The notes under the pieces are model-generated. The model was not told the DNA's origin, did not search any database, and saw only the letters and a list, made by a program, of their open reading frames with translations. From Bradyrhizobium betae (GTDB lineage Bacteria > Pseudomonadota > Alphaproteobacteria > Rhizobiales > Xanthobacteraceae), in contig NZ_CP044543.1 in the NCBI RefSeq assembly GCF_008932115.1, forward strand, positions 2,672,501 to 2,736,500: a DNA stretch of 64,000 nucleotides. Direction: 5' to 3'. Made by a program: the position numbers and the translations under genes. Positions 25,340 through 34,282 of the stretch are shown here, in pieces; the first letter of the stretch is position 1; the number at the start of each line of letters is the position of its first letter.

Positions 25340-26734
25340 TCACCTCACCAGAAATTCGATGCGGCGGTTCTGCGCCTTGCCGTCGTCAGTGTCGTTGCCC
25401 GCAACGGGTTGCGTGCTGCCATAGCCGACCGCGGTGAAGCGGCTGGCGGGCAGGCCGGCCTTGACCAGATAGTCGATCACCGCTTGGGCTCGCTTCTCCG
25501 AGAGAGCTTGATTGACGGAGTCCTCGCCGTCGGCATCGGTATGCCCGGCAACCTCGATATTGGTGGTGGGACAGCGCAATGCCGTCTCGATGAGATGATC
25601 GAGAATACCGGCGGAGTCCGGATCGATGTCGGCGCGCCTCGTTGCGAAGCGGATCTTGCCCTTGTTCAGCAGCTCCGAGAACAATTGCTGGCAGACGGTG
25701 CCGTCGACCGGCCCCGCCGCGGGTTTCACCGTGATCTCCGGCTTGTACTGCCAGTTCTTGGGAAAATCCTTGCCGAGGCCTGCGCGGATGTCGTTCGCGG
25801 CGCCCTCGTAGAGCGCATCGCCCGACAGCTTCACCTCGCGATCGGAGACGACGAGCGTGCCGGTCGACAGCCGCGACAATGCGCCAAGGGCTGCGACCAC
25901 CGCGGTATTGAAAGAGCCGGGGGCTCCGATGCTGGCCTTGAGATTGTCGACGACCTTCTCGGTGAAGAACTTTCGCGAAGCACTCGTTGCAATGGCCGCG
26001 TGCAGATTGTTGTCGGGCACGTAGCCGGTCAGCGTCACGGTCGCGGCGACCGGGTCCTTGTAGGCCTGGAAGATATAGGGCGGCGCCTTGATCTCGTTGG
26101 CGGCGATCGAAAAGCCCTCGGGCAGGTTCTTGAGCGCAGCCGCAATCGCCTCGCGGCCGCCGAGATCACGCGCCATGCCGGAGAGATTGACCTTGGTGTC
26201 GGTGATCGTGATCTTGCCGTCCTTCAGCCTGCCGATCTGGTCGAGCAGCAGCATCGCGGCCGCCTCGAACCGCGGCGGCGCACCGCGCGCCAGACCCATC
26301 TGATCGGCGACTTCGACGCCGCCGACCTCCTTGCGAGCCGCCTCGGTCAGCCGGCCCTTCATCGACGGCAGCGGCGCGGAGCCCGACAGCGTCACCCGCA
26401 CCACGTCACGTTCGGCATTCCAGACGAAGGGTTTCGCCTCGGGAACAAGGCGGGTCCGGTCGTCGACCACGCGCACACCGGGCACGATCTCGACCGCCAT
26501 CACGGCGTCACGGCGCCCTTCCTCGGAAAAGGCGTCCGCGGCCAGGCTGACGTCGCGGCCGTCCACCGTGATCCGGGTCTTGTCCAGGACGGTGTCCTTC
26601 AGGGCGGCCGAGCTGCGGGCGGAGAGGTCCGCCTCGACCGGCAAAGTGTTATTCCAGGCCGCAAATCCCCACATGACGGCCAGGGGGATCAGCCCTGGCC
26701 ACCATTTGCTGGCCCACCTGAAAAGCTTTTGCAT
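25340..26734 (-). CDS. OmpA-family C-terminal domain protein with repeated BON-like modules
   Basis: A 464-residue envelope protein with a single N-terminal membrane anchor (residues ~8-28, no clear cleavage). The middle holds several copies of a BON/LysM-adjacent type alpha-beta unit (KDTVLDKTRITVDGRDVSLAADAFSEEGR; DGKITITDTKVNLSGMA; TGTLVVSDREVKLSGDALYEGA). The C-terminal OmpA domain has TNIEVAGHTDADGEDSVNQALSEKRAQAVIDYLVKAG and NRRIEFLV and would bind peptidoglycan. It resembles proteins anchored in the inner membrane that reach the cell wall. It is co-transcribed with a small three-helix membrane protein. The ATG at 26734 is the first after the upstream stop that fits the anchor. Confidence 0.85.
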   Translation of the reverse strand: MQKLFRWASKWWPGLIPLAVMWGFAAWNNTLPVEADLSARSSAALKDTVLDKTRITVDGRDVSLAADAFSEEGRRDAVMAVEIVPGVRVVDDRTRLVPEAKPFVWNAERDVVRVTLSGSAPLPSMKGRLTEAARKEVGGVEVADQMGLARGAPPRFEAAAMLLLDQIGRLKDGKITITDTKVNLSGMARDLGGREAIAAALKNLPEGFSIAANEIKAPPYIFQAYKDPVAATVTLTGYVPDNNLHAAIATSASRKFFTEKVVDNLKASIGAPGSFNTAVVAALGALSRLSTGTLVVSDREVKLSGDALYEGAANDIRAGLGKDFPKNWQYKPEITVKPAAGPVDGTVCQQLFSELLNKGKIRFATRRADIDPDSAGILDHLIETALRCPTTNIEVAGHTDADGEDSVNQALSEKRAQAVIDYLVKAGLPASRFTAVGYGSTQPVAGNDTDDGKAQNRRIEFLVR

Positions 26735-26900
26735 TCGACGACCTGAAATCTGGAACCGGAGACAAAACAAACCCTTGGCAGGCTGTCAAACCTGAAATGG
26801 CGGCCCTCCCAAGGCTCTGCATGGACAATTGGAATAACTTTTTCTTCAAGGGTCACACCCTAAGTTGAGGGCGGAATGCCCAGGGGTCCACCAGCCTGCA

Positions 26901-27959
26901 ATGAAACAACTCCGCAATAACGTCATCCGCGCCGGGCTGGGGGCGCTCTATTTCAGTGGGGCGCATCACTTGCTGCGTCCATTGCTATCGGGCGTGGGCG
27001 CCATTTTCATGCTGCACCACGTGCGGCCGGCCCGCGAGGCTGTGTTTCAGCCGAACCGGCATCTCGAGGTCACCCCGGAATTCCTGCGCGCCACCCTCTG
27101 CCATTTGCGCTCGCGCGAGATCGACATCGTCAGCATGGACGAGCTGCATGAGCGGCTGGTGCAGGGCCGGTTCGCCCGCCGCTTCGCCGCCTTCGCCCTG
27201 GACGACGGCTATCGCGACAATCTCGACCATGCGCTGCCGGTGCTGCGCGAATTTGACGCGCCTTTTACCGTCTACGTCGCGAGCGATTTCGCCGAGGGCA
27301 CCGGACGTCTGTGGTGGACCGCGCTGGAGGCCGTCATCGCCAAGGCCGAGCAGATCGATGTGCAGGTCGGCCATTCCGCGCTGCGGTTCGATGCGACGAC
27401 GCCAGCCGCCAAGCAGGCGGCATTCGATCGCCTGCACGACTGGCTCCGCGCGCTGCCGGGCGAGCACGATCTCAAGCGCGAGATCGAGGCGCTCTGTGCC
27501 AGATACGACGTCGACATGGCCGCGTTGTGCCGCAGCCTCTGCCTGAGCTGGGACGAGGTAAGGACATTTGCCGCCGATCCGCTGGTCACGATCGGCGCCC
27601 ACAGCGTCAGTCACTGCAATCTCGCCAAGCAGAGCGAGGAGATCGCCGCGCAAGAAATGGCAATCAGCCGTGCAGGAATTGAAGAGGCGCTGGAGCGTCC
27701 CGTGCTGCATTTCGCCTATCCCTATGGCGACCGCGAGGCGGCGGGCGAGCGTGAATTCGCGCTTGCCGCGGCCGCCGGCTTCAAGACTGCGGTGACGACG
27801 CGGCCCGGCATGCTGTTCGCCGAGAACGCCGACCACATGACTGCGCTGCCGCGCGTCTCGCTCAACGGCAACTACCAGGACGCGCGCATTCTGCCGGTGC
27901 TGACCTCGGGCGCAGCGACCGCGATGTGGAACGGCTTTCGCCGGATCGCGGCGGCGTAA
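26901..27959 (+). CDS. Polysaccharide deacetylase (NodB-homology) family protein
   Basis: A 352-residue CE4-type protein. The first metal Asp motif appears as FALDDGYRDN (residues ~105-115), the His motif as GAHSVSHCNLAKQS (~230) and the later segment as LHFAYPYGDREAAGEREFALAAAAGFKTAVTT. An N-terminal segment before FMLHHVRPAR is partly hydrophobic and may anchor it. Such proteins remove acetyl groups from N-acetylated or O-acetylated glycans at the envelope. An ATG at 26901 is chosen; a TTG-type start at 26865 would add twelve residues. Divergent from the OmpA-family operon across ~165 bases. The substrate is unknown. Confidence 0.88.
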   Translation: MKQLRNNVIRAGLGALYFSGAHHLLRPLLSGVGAIFMLHHVRPAREAVFQPNRHLEVTPEFLRATLCHLRSREIDIVSMDELHERLVQGRFARRFAAFALDDGYRDNLDHALPVLREFDAPFTVYVASDFAEGTGRLWWTALEAVIAKAEQIDVQVGHSALRFDATTPAAKQAAFDRLHDWLRALPGEHDLKREIEALCARYDVDMAALCRSLCLSWDEVRTFAADPLVTIGAHSVSHCNLAKQSEEIAAQEMAISRAGIEEALERPVLHFAYPYGDREAAGEREFALAAAAGFKTAVTTRPGMLFAENADHMTALPRVSLNGNYQDARILPVLTSGAATAMWNGFRRIAAA

Positions 27960-27973
27960 GCCTCAATCTCCGC

Positions 27974-28120
27974 CGTCGTCCCTGCCTAGTGCGCAATTGC
28001 GCACGGGCGCAGGGACCCATACCGCGAAATCCATCAATCGCCTTCGGTAACAATACAGAACGACCAGTCTTCGCCAAACTTCTCCCTGTGGTTATGGGTC
28101 CCCGCCTTCGCGGGGACGAC
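27974..28120. repeat. Palindromic intergenic repeat, family B (copy 3, variant)
   Basis: The ends are CGTCGTCCC and GGGGACGAC. Inside, GGACCCATA pairs with TATGGGTCC and the CCCTGTGGTTATGGG core is kept, but the left arm carries ATACCGCG instead of ATAACCACA. It shares this variant with 44863-44989. It lies after the polysaccharide deacetylase gene. Confidence 0.75.
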
Positions 28121-28222
28121 ATCGCGTTTGCTGGACGACTTTAGCGCCACACGCTTATCCTGCCGCATTCCTTGACTCCCTTCCCCTCCCCGCTCAAAAG
28201 GTCGCCAACCAAGGGAGGCACC

Positions 28223-29035
28223 ATGTTCAACGATCTGTTCTCGCTCAAGGGCCGCACTGCGCTGGTGACCGGCGGCTCGCGCGGCATCGGCAAGATGATC
28301 GCGGCGGGATTTCTCAGCGCCGGCGCCGCCAAGGTCTACATCACCGCGCGCAAGGCGGGGCCGTGCGAGGCGACGGCCAAGGAGCTCACCGCGCAATATG
28401 GCGGCGAGTGCATCGCGCTGCCGATCGACATCTCCACGCTCGCCGGCTGCGAGCTGCTGGCCAGCGAATTCAGGAAGCACGAGCAGAAGCTGGACATCCT
28501 CGTCAACAATGCGGGCGCGGCCTGGGGCGCGGAGTTCGACGAGTTTCCGGAGAGCGGATGGGACAAGGTGATGAACCTCAACGTCAAGGCGCCGTTCTTC
28601 CTGACCAAGGCGCTGGCGCCGACGCTGCGCGCATCCGCAAGCGCGGAGCGGCCGGCCAAGGTGATCAACATCGCCTCGATCGACGGCATCTTCGTCAATC
28701 CCGGCGAGACCTATTCCTACGCGGCGAGCAAGGCCGGCCTGATCCATCTGACACGGCGCATGGCCGTCAAGCTCGTCTCCGATCACATCGTGGTCACCGC
28801 GATCGCGCCCGGCCCGTTCAAGTCCGACATGAACCGCGCGGCACGCGATCATGCCGACGAGGTCTCGACCCGCGTGCCGGTGGGCCGCATCGGCACCGAC
28901 GAGGACATGGCGGGCGCGGCGATCTATCTCGCCTCGCGCGCGGGGGACTATGTGGTGGGCGCGACCATCGCGGTGGACGGCGGGATCGTCTACGCCAATC
29001 CGGGGATCAAGGGGAGCGGGTGGGATAGCGATTAG
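28223..29035 (+). CDS. Short-chain dehydrogenase/reductase
   Basis: A 270-residue classical SDR. It has the nucleotide-binding TGGSRGIGKMIAAGF (residues ~14-28), NNAGAAWGAEF, catalytic Ser in INIASIDGIF, and YSYAASKAG giving Tyr and Lys of the active site (YxxxK), then APGPFKSDM. The end, VVGATIAVDGGIVYANPG, is the common C-terminal signature. The best-matching sub-group would be NAD(P)-dependent reductases of the RhlG/3-oxoacyl type, judged only from the sequence; the substrate is not known. The ATG at 28223 follows GGGAGG. It stands alone between two repeats. Confidence 0.9.
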   Translation: MFNDLFSLKGRTALVTGGSRGIGKMIAAGFLSAGAAKVYITARKAGPCEATAKELTAQYGGECIALPIDISTLAGCELLASEFRKHEQKLDILVNNAGAAWGAEFDEFPESGWDKVMNLNVKAPFFLTKALAPTLRASASAERPAKVINIASIDGIFVNPGETYSYAASKAGLIHLTRRMAVKLVSDHIVVTAIAPGPFKSDMNRAARDHADEVSTRVPVGRIGTDEDMAGAAIYLASRAGDYVVGATIAVDGGIVYANPGIKGSGWDSD

Positions 29036-29069
29036 ACTGGAGCTGATTCAGCTCTCACCTCATACGCGG

Positions 29070-29173
29070 TGTCATGCCCCGGCTTGACCGGGGCATACAG
29101 TACGCCGCGGCTTCTCGGCTAAACCCTGACCGCCTCTGGGATACAGGATCACCCGCTTTCGCGGGTGATGACA
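29070..29173. repeat. Palindromic intergenic repeat, family A (copy 2)
   Basis: Ends TGTCATGCCCCGGC and GCGGGTGATGACA, with inner hairpins CCCCGGCTTGACCGGGG and ATCACCCGCTTTCGCGGGTGAT. It lies between the convergent SDR and boxB genes and could end transcription from both sides. Confidence 0.8.
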
Positions 29174-29206
29174 GCTACCATTGTTGCAAGAGCGTCCGCC
29201 TCAGCC

Positions 29207-30658
29207 TTACGTCTCGATCTTCACGTACTCGAAATCGCCCGGCTTGTTGTCGATGCCGACCTTCGGCGGCGAGATCCAGGAGGCGTATTTGCCAGTCTCG
29301 GTGACGGGCTGCATCAGCGAGGTGATGAAGTCGCCGTCGGCGGTCGAGGGCAGCCACTCGTCCTTGCGCTTGGTCCAGGTCGCATCGTCGATCAAGAGAC
29401 CATCCGGCGTCGCGTGCACGTCCTTGAACTCGCCGATGTGTCGGTGGAAGGCGACGTTGGGCAGCTTGAGCTGGAAGTCGTAGCCCGCGGTCGAGATCAC
29501 CTTGTTCCAGCGCAGCAGGCCCTTGACGCAATCCTGGCTGTAATCGTCGCGCAGGCGCATGTTGAGCGCGGTCAGCGCCGGCTCGTCGACCAGCTTGATC
29601 TGTCCGTCGATGAACTTGAGCACCGGATAGGTGGCGTTCTTGAGCTGGTGGTCATCGTCGATCTGGGTTTCGTGATAGCGGCCCTTGATGCCGGTGTTGA
29701 AGGCGTTGGCCGCGTTCGTCGAGACTTCCGAGCCGAACAGATCCAGCGACAGCGTGTAGTGCAGGTTCAGCTTCTTCTGGATGGTCGGAAGATCGATCAC
29801 CCCGAGCGCGCGGACCCTTGCGATCTCGGTGGGATCAGTGATGCCGGCTTCGCGCATCGCATCGCAGGTGCGCTGCACGACACGGGTGATGCCGGTCTCG
29901 CCGACGAACATGTGGTGGGCTTCCTCGGTCAGCATGAAGCGGCAGGTGCGCGACAAGGGATCGAAGCCCGACTGCGCGAGGCTGTGCAGCTGCATCTTGC
30001 CGTCGCGGTCGGTGAAGTAGGTGAACATGAAGAAGGACAGCCAGTCCGGCGTGGCCTCGTTGAAGGCGCCCAGCATGCGCGGCGCGTCGGCATCGCCGGA
30101 GCGGCGGCGCAGCAAATCGTCGGCCTCTTCACGGCCGTCGCGGCCAAAGTACTTTTGCAGCAGGTAGACCATCGCCCAGAGGTGACGGCCCTCCTCGACA
30201 TTGACCTGGAACAGGTTGCGCATGTCGTAGAGCGAAGGCGCAGTCTTGCCGAGATGGCGCTGCTGCTCGACCGAGGCGGGCTCGGTATCGCCCTGGATCA
30301 CGATCAGGCGGCGCAGAAGTGCGCGATATTCGCCGGGGACTTCCTGCCAGGCCGGCTCGCCATAATGCTCGCCGAACGGCACGACGCGGTTTTCTTCCTG
30401 GGGCGCCAGCAGAATGCCCCAGCGATAGTCGGGCATGCGGACATAATCGAACTTGGCCCAGCCGCGCGGATCGACCGAATAGGCGGTGCGCAAATAGACC
30501 AGCGATTCCTGGAAGCCTTCCGGCCCCATGTCGCTCCACCAGTCCATGTAACCGGGATGCCAGCCTTCGAGCGCCTTCAGCACCTGGCGGTCTTCGGCGA
30601 GATTGACGTTGTTCGGAATCTTGGTCGAGTAGTCGACGTTCATGATGTTCATGTTCAT
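29207..30658 (-). CDS. boxB: Benzoyl-CoA 2,3-epoxidase, oxygenase subunit BoxB
   Basis: A 483-residue diiron oxygenase subunit that converts benzoyl-CoA to its 2,3-epoxide in aerobic benzoate degradation. Metal-ligand helices are visible: GEYRALLRRLIVIQGDTEP with the preceding RNLFQVNVEEGRHLWAMVYLLQKYFG, and MLTEEAHHMFVGETGITRVV with the TEEAHH ligand cluster; further support is LSFFMFTYFTDRDGKMQLHSLAQSGFDPLSR. Start ATG 30658 follows GGGAGAAG. It ends the box run, fourteen bases after boxC. The reductase BoxA that normally supplies electrons is not found next to it in this window. Confidence 0.95.
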   Translation of the reverse strand: MNMNIMNVDYSTKIPNNVNLAEDRQVLKALEGWHPGYMDWWSDMGPEGFQESLVYLRTAYSVDPRGWAKFDYVRMPDYRWGILLAPQEENRVVPFGEHYGEPAWQEVPGEYRALLRRLIVIQGDTEPASVEQQRHLGKTAPSLYDMRNLFQVNVEEGRHLWAMVYLLQKYFGRDGREEADDLLRRRSGDADAPRMLGAFNEATPDWLSFFMFTYFTDRDGKMQLHSLAQSGFDPLSRTCRFMLTEEAHHMFVGETGITRVVQRTCDAMREAGITDPTEIARVRALGVIDLPTIQKKLNLHYTLSLDLFGSEVSTNAANAFNTGIKGRYHETQIDDDHQLKNATYPVLKFIDGQIKLVDEPALTALNMRLRDDYSQDCVKGLLRWNKVISTAGYDFQLKLPNVAFHRHIGEFKDVHATPDGLLIDDATWTKRKDEWLPSTADGDFITSLMQPVTETGKYASWISPPKVGIDNKPGDFEYVKIET

Positions 30659-30672
30659 GGCCGTGCTTCTCC

Positions 30673-32361
30673 CTAAACTCTTGTCATATCGAATTTCGGC
30701 TTCTGGCCGCTGCCGTAGCGGCGCAGCGCGCCTTCCTCGCCGACGGCGTTCGGGCGCTGGAAGATCCAGTTCTGCCACGCGGTCAGGCGCGAGAAGATTT
30801 TCGATTCCATCGTCTCGGGGCCGACGAAGCGCAGGCTCGCTTCCATGCCGGTGAGACTGTCGGGCGAGAAGCTGGCGCGCTCCTCGAGGAAGACGCGGAC
30901 CTCGTCGTCCCAGTCGATGTCGTCGAGCGCGAAGGTGACGAGGCCGAGCTCTTCGGCCTGCTCGGCATCGAGTGTCGTACCGAGCGTGGCTTCCGCCCGC
31001 TCAACGTCGGAGGGATCGGCCTGGAAGCGCGACTGCAGCCGGGTCAGGCCATGGCTCATCGGATACGGGCCGAAATTCATCGCCGAGAGTTCGATCGACG
31101 GCGGCGGGCGATTGTCGCCCTGGCGCGTGCCGATCAGCATGTAGGAGCGGTCGGCGGCGAAGACGAGCTCGGCGAGCGTGCCGGCAAAGCAGGAGCCCGG
31201 CTCGACCAGCGTCACCAGCGTGCGCGAGGTGACGTCGATGCGCTTGAGCACACGCTTCCAGTAGTGCCTGATCTCGTTGACCAGCCAGTGCGCCTTGTTG
31301 GCTTCGAGGAAGGCGTCGGACGCGAGCACATGGGCGCGGTCGCCATGGCTCTTGAACACCAGCATCGCGGTCTCGAGCTCGTTGATGCGCAGATGCAGGA
31401 TGGCGTCGTCGAGTTCGCGCGCCACTTGCAGCGGCCAGAACGACGCACCCTGCGCCATCATGCCGTCGATATCGGCGGGCGGCGCGGCCTCCGGTGCCTT
31501 GATCGAGATGGTGGCGATGCGGGCGGCGCGGTCGATATCGACGGTGACGAAGCCGTAGCGGATGCTGGTCTGGTCGATCACGCGATCGAGCGGGGTGAGC
31601 GCGATGCCCTTGCCGCTGCCCTTGCGCTTCGAGGCGGCGGCGAACTCCCTGGCGCGCTCGGCGATTTTGGCTTCCAGCTTCGAATTCGGCGCGATCTCGT
31701 CGACGAGACGCCACTGCACGGCGCGCTTGCCCTTCACGCCTTCCTCGATGGTGCAGAAGAAATCGGCGTGGTCGCGGCGCACCTTGCGCTTGTCGACGAC
31801 GCGCGTGAGGCCGCCGGTGCCCGGCAGCACCGCGAGCAGCGGCACTTCGGGCAGCGCGACGGCGGAGGCGCCGTCGTCGGCGAGGATGATGTGGTCGGTC
31901 GCGAGCGCCAGCTCATAGCCGCCGCCGGCAGCCGAACCGTTCACCACCGTGATGAAGCGCTGACCGGAATTCTCCGAAGAGTCCTCCATGCCGTTGCGGG
32001 TCTCGTTGGTGAACTTGCAGAAATTGACCTTATGGGCGTGGGTGGAGCCCGCGAGCATGCGGATGTTGGCACCAGCGCAGAACACGCGGTTCTTGGCCGA
32101 ACGCATCACCACGACCTTCACCTCGGGGTGCTCGAAGCGCAGGCGCTGGACCACGTCGGCGAGCTCGATGTCGACGCCGAGATCGTAGGAATTGAGCTTG
32201 AGCAGGTAGCCCTCGAACAAGCCCCCGTTCTCGTCGACATCCATGGTCAGCGTCGCGACGTCACCGTCGACCGCGAGCTTCCAGTGCCGGTAACGGGACG
32301 GCTCGGTCTGGAAATCGATGAATGTCGCGCCGCCTGCGAGGCGCCGATCTTCCCCGGCCAT
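30673..32361 (-). CDS. boxC: 2,3-epoxybenzoyl-CoA dihydrolase (benzoyl-CoA-dihydrodiol lyase) BoxC
   Basis: A 562-residue crotonase-superfamily enzyme that opens the 2,3-epoxybenzoyl-CoA ring to 3,4-dehydroadipyl-CoA semialdehyde plus formate. The length and double-domain layout are those of BoxC: an N-terminal crotonase core with VVVMRSAKNRVFCAGANIRMLAG (oxyanion-forming) and VNGSAAGGGYELALATDHIILADD, then a second crotonase-like half (LVTLVEPGSCFAGTLAELVFAADRSYMLIG). The ATG at 32361 follows AGGGATGG. It lies 104 bases downstream of the interrupted DUF309 gene, so the IS element separates it from the ligase promoter. Confidence 0.96.
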   Translation of the reverse strand: MAGEDRRLAGGATFIDFQTEPSRYRHWKLAVDGDVATLTMDVDENGGLFEGYLLKLNSYDLGVDIELADVVQRLRFEHPEVKVVVMRSAKNRVFCAGANIRMLAGSTHAHKVNFCKFTNETRNGMEDSSENSGQRFITVVNGSAAGGGYELALATDHIILADDGASAVALPEVPLLAVLPGTGGLTRVVDKRKVRRDHADFFCTIEEGVKGKRAVQWRLVDEIAPNSKLEAKIAERAREFAAASKRKGSGKGIALTPLDRVIDQTSIRYGFVTVDIDRAARIATISIKAPEAAPPADIDGMMAQGASFWPLQVARELDDAILHLRINELETAMLVFKSHGDRAHVLASDAFLEANKAHWLVNEIRHYWKRVLKRIDVTSRTLVTLVEPGSCFAGTLAELVFAADRSYMLIGTRQGDNRPPPSIELSAMNFGPYPMSHGLTRLQSRFQADPSDVERAEATLGTTLDAEQAEELGLVTFALDDIDWDDEVRVFLEERASFSPDSLTGMEASLRFVGPETMESKIFSRLTAWQNWIFQRPNAVGEEGALRRYGSGQKPKFDMTRV

Positions 32362-32465
32362 GGGCCATCCCTATGCTTGTCTTGGCTCTATCTTAGATGC
32401 ACAATAATGCATCTTCCTGAGCGCGTCTAGTCCATTCCTGTCGGTATATGCACTTTGCTTCATAC

Positions 32466-32825
32466 TCAGGAGCGCACGATGGCGCTGATCGCGATCCAGT
32501 CGGCTTTGGAAAGCTGGGGACGGCCGAGCTTGGCTTGAAGCAGGGCCGTCAATGCCGGAATCGGAAAGCTCTCGACGAAGCCATCGCCGGCCGGCGCCGC
32601 CTTGCGCGAGGTGAGAGACCTCAACTCCCCAAGCGCGTCGCCGAACAGGCGCGCGGCCGAATGCGCCTTCTGCATCCGCAGCCGCAAATTCGCATTGGCG
32701 ATCTGGATGCAGGCGCGCAGCAGGATGCGCTCGCGGCCGCCTTGCGGCGCCGCGGCCCACACCGCCTCCAGCACTTCCTGCGATTCCCAGAAATAGCCGC
32801 GGTCGTTCAGCGCGAGCCCGTAGCG
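32466..32825 (-). pseudogene. DUF309 family protein, C-terminal part (split by IS element)
   Basis: Codes for about 119 residues beginning at RYGLALNDRGYFWESQEVLEAVWAA, the hallmark of DUF309, and ending at SAIVRS. The reading frame runs out at the left boundary of the IS (32825/32826). Joined directly to the piece at 34283-34447, without removing any base, it restores HPAL-RYGLALND in frame, so the insertion is clean. The joined gene would be 174 codons plus stop and would sit in the box operon between the alpha/beta hydrolase and boxC. The cellular role of DUF309 proteins is unknown. Confidence 0.88.
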
Positions 32826-32850
32826 TAGATGGGGTAACGGGCCCCGGAGG

Positions 32851-32919
32851 CCTTCCAGTCAAGCCGCGCTAGCTACGGCGCTATTTTGATTGCGCGCGTC
32901 GCGCGGCTTGACTGGAAGG
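32851..32919 (+). repeat. 18-bp perfect inverted repeat in the IS left end
   Basis: CCTTCCAGTCAAGCCGCG (32851-32868) and CGCGGCTTGACTGGAAGG (32902-32919) form an 18-bp stem with a 33-base loop just inside the left terminal repeat and 78 bases upstream of the transposase start. It would fold in any transcript entering from the host side and could limit transposase expression. Role is inference. Confidence 0.8.
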
Positions 32920-32997
32920 TTTGCGGTCGTCCCTCACATTGATGGTGTAGCGGAGTCGAGGCCTAAGCTTCGCTCCAAGCATCAAGGAGGAACGACC

Positions 32998-34023
32998 ATG
33001 GACTACTATGCCGGAATCGACGTGTCATTGGAATGCTCCAGCGTGTGCGTTGTCGACGCGAGCGGAAAGATCGTTCGGGAGGTCAAGGTTGCCAGCGAGC
33101 CTGTGGCGCTGATTGGCTGGTTCCGCTCGCTCGGGTTCGAACTCGCCAGGATCGGGCTGGAGGCCGGACCGCTGTCTCAGTGGCTTTATACAGCCATGAA
33201 GCACGAGGGCCTCGCGGTCGAGCTCCTGGAAACGCGGCACGTGAGCGATGCCTTCAAGGCGATGCCGGTGAAGTCGGACCGTAACGACGCCCGCAACATC
33301 GCGCAATTGATGCGGCTCGGCTGGTTCCGGCCGGTGCATTGCAAGTCGATGAGTGCCCAGGAGACCCGTGCGATGCTGACGGCGCGCAAGCTGATCCAGG
33401 CCAAGCTTCAGGACATCGAGAACAGCCTGCGCGGGATCCTGCGCGGCTTCGGATTGAAGGTTGGCAAAACGACGAAGCGCAGTTTTGCGGCACGCATCCG
33501 TGAGCTGGTGGCCGGCCATCAGGCCCTCGAGACGATCGCTACTGCGACGCTGGCGGTTCATGCAGTGCTACTGCGCGAGTTCAACGGCTTTGAGAAGCGG
33601 GTGCGGGCGATGTCGCTTTTGGATGCCAAAGCCAAGCTGCTGATGTCGACACCGGCCGTGGGACCGATCATCTCGCTGACCTTTGCCAGCGCCATCGATG
33701 ACCCCTCGCGCTTCAACTCGGCGAAGCGCGCGGGACCGTTGTTCGGCTTGACGCCGAAGAAGTACCAGTCAGGCGAGACCGACTACCGCGGCCGCATCAG
33801 TAAAAATGGCGACGCCTCCGTGCGCGAGGCGCTCTATGAAGCCGCCCACATCATCCTGACCAAGCCGATCAAGGGCTGCGCGCCGCTCAAGAGCTGGGCC
33901 ATGCGGATCGCCAAGCGCGCCGGCATGAACAAGGCCAAGGTAGCGTTAGCACGCAAGCTCGCCGTGATCATGCTGCGCATGCTCAAGGACAACGCACCGT
34001 TCAGGACGACTGCCATGGCTTAA
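32998..34023 (+). CDS. IS110/IS1111 family transposase (DEDD)
   Basis: A 341-residue transposase. The N-terminal RuvC-like DEDD domain shows Asp8 in YAGIDVS, Glu55 in IGLEAGP and Asp94/Asp97 in SDRNDARNIAQLM. The C-terminal Transposase_20 domain shows TPAVGPIISLTFASAIDDPSRFNSAKRAGPLFGLTPKKYQSGETDYRGRISKNGDASVREALYEAAH. All expected residues are intact. The ATG at 32998 follows AAGGAGG. Members of this family act with a guide RNA encoded in the element. Codon use and GC content are like the host. Confidence 0.95.
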   Translation: MDYYAGIDVSLECSSVCVVDASGKIVREVKVASEPVALIGWFRSLGFELARIGLEAGPLSQWLYTAMKHEGLAVELLETRHVSDAFKAMPVKSDRNDARNIAQLMRLGWFRPVHCKSMSAQETRAMLTARKLIQAKLQDIENSLRGILRGFGLKVGKTTKRSFAARIRELVAGHQALETIATATLAVHAVLLREFNGFEKRVRAMSLLDAKAKLLMSTPAVGPIISLTFASAIDDPSRFNSAKRAGPLFGLTPKKYQSGETDYRGRISKNGDASVREALYEAAHIILTKPIKGCAPLKSWAMRIAKRAGMNKAKVALARKLAVIMLRMLKDNAPFRTTAMA

Positions 34024-34266
34024 AGCAAGAGCACACAGATTCGGGCGGGCATCACACCAGCCTCCCCGAAGCGAAGTCCCTTCGCCGGGACGATGGATCA
34101 GGCCAGGCCGTCATCCGGGTTGTCGACGCATCCGTCGATGCGATCACGCTTCCGTAGATTGGCCGACCTGCTCCTCTCTAGAACCCCATCAGGCGACGGC
34201 CACCGCGCCGATCCCGTACAGAAGCAGGTTCCCGGCGAGTGGACGACGCAAAAAGGGATTGACTAA
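34024..34266 (+). ncRNA. Candidate IS1111 guide RNA (bridge/seek RNA) region
   Basis: The 243 bases between transposase stop and right terminal repeat hold no gene. In the IS1111 subgroup this is the expected place for the RNA that specifies target and donor. Two segments resemble the junctions of this very insertion: CGTAGATTGG (34153-34162) against the left junction CGTAGATGGG (32824-32833), 9 of 10 identical; and CCCGTACAGAAGC (34213-34225) against the right junction CCCGTTACAGAAGC (34273-34286), identical apart from one missing T. Exact RNA ends are not known. The region also has hairpins such as CGACGCATCCGTCG near 34121. Confidence 0.5.
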
Positions 34267-34282
34267 CCAGGGCCCGTTACAG

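Larger units (their letters stand above)
32826..34282 (+). mobile_element. IS1111-type (IS110 family) insertion sequence, 1,457 bp
   Basis: Boundaries come from restoration of the split DUF309 frame. Subterminal inverted repeats GTAACGGGCCCCGG (32834-32847) and CCAGGGCCCGTTAC (34267-34280) differ at one base. They lie 8 bases from the left end and 2 bases from the right end, the asymmetric layout typical of the IS1111 subgroup. No target duplication is seen, also as expected. One transposase gene (32998-34023) fills most of it. The left non-coding part holds an 18-bp inverted repeat; the right non-coding part (243 bases) is where this subgroup encodes its guide RNA. The left and right ends are intact, so it may still be active. 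Confidence 0.88.

Noticed and set aside
29175..29531. Possible boxA fragment downstream of boxB
   Set aside because: Open frames here are antisense or offset frames of boxB, with no ferredoxin or flavin motifs.
32371..32862. Separate gene upstream of boxC in another frame
   Set aside because: The DUF309 frame explains the segment; the alternative frame lacks homology signs and runs across the IS boundary.
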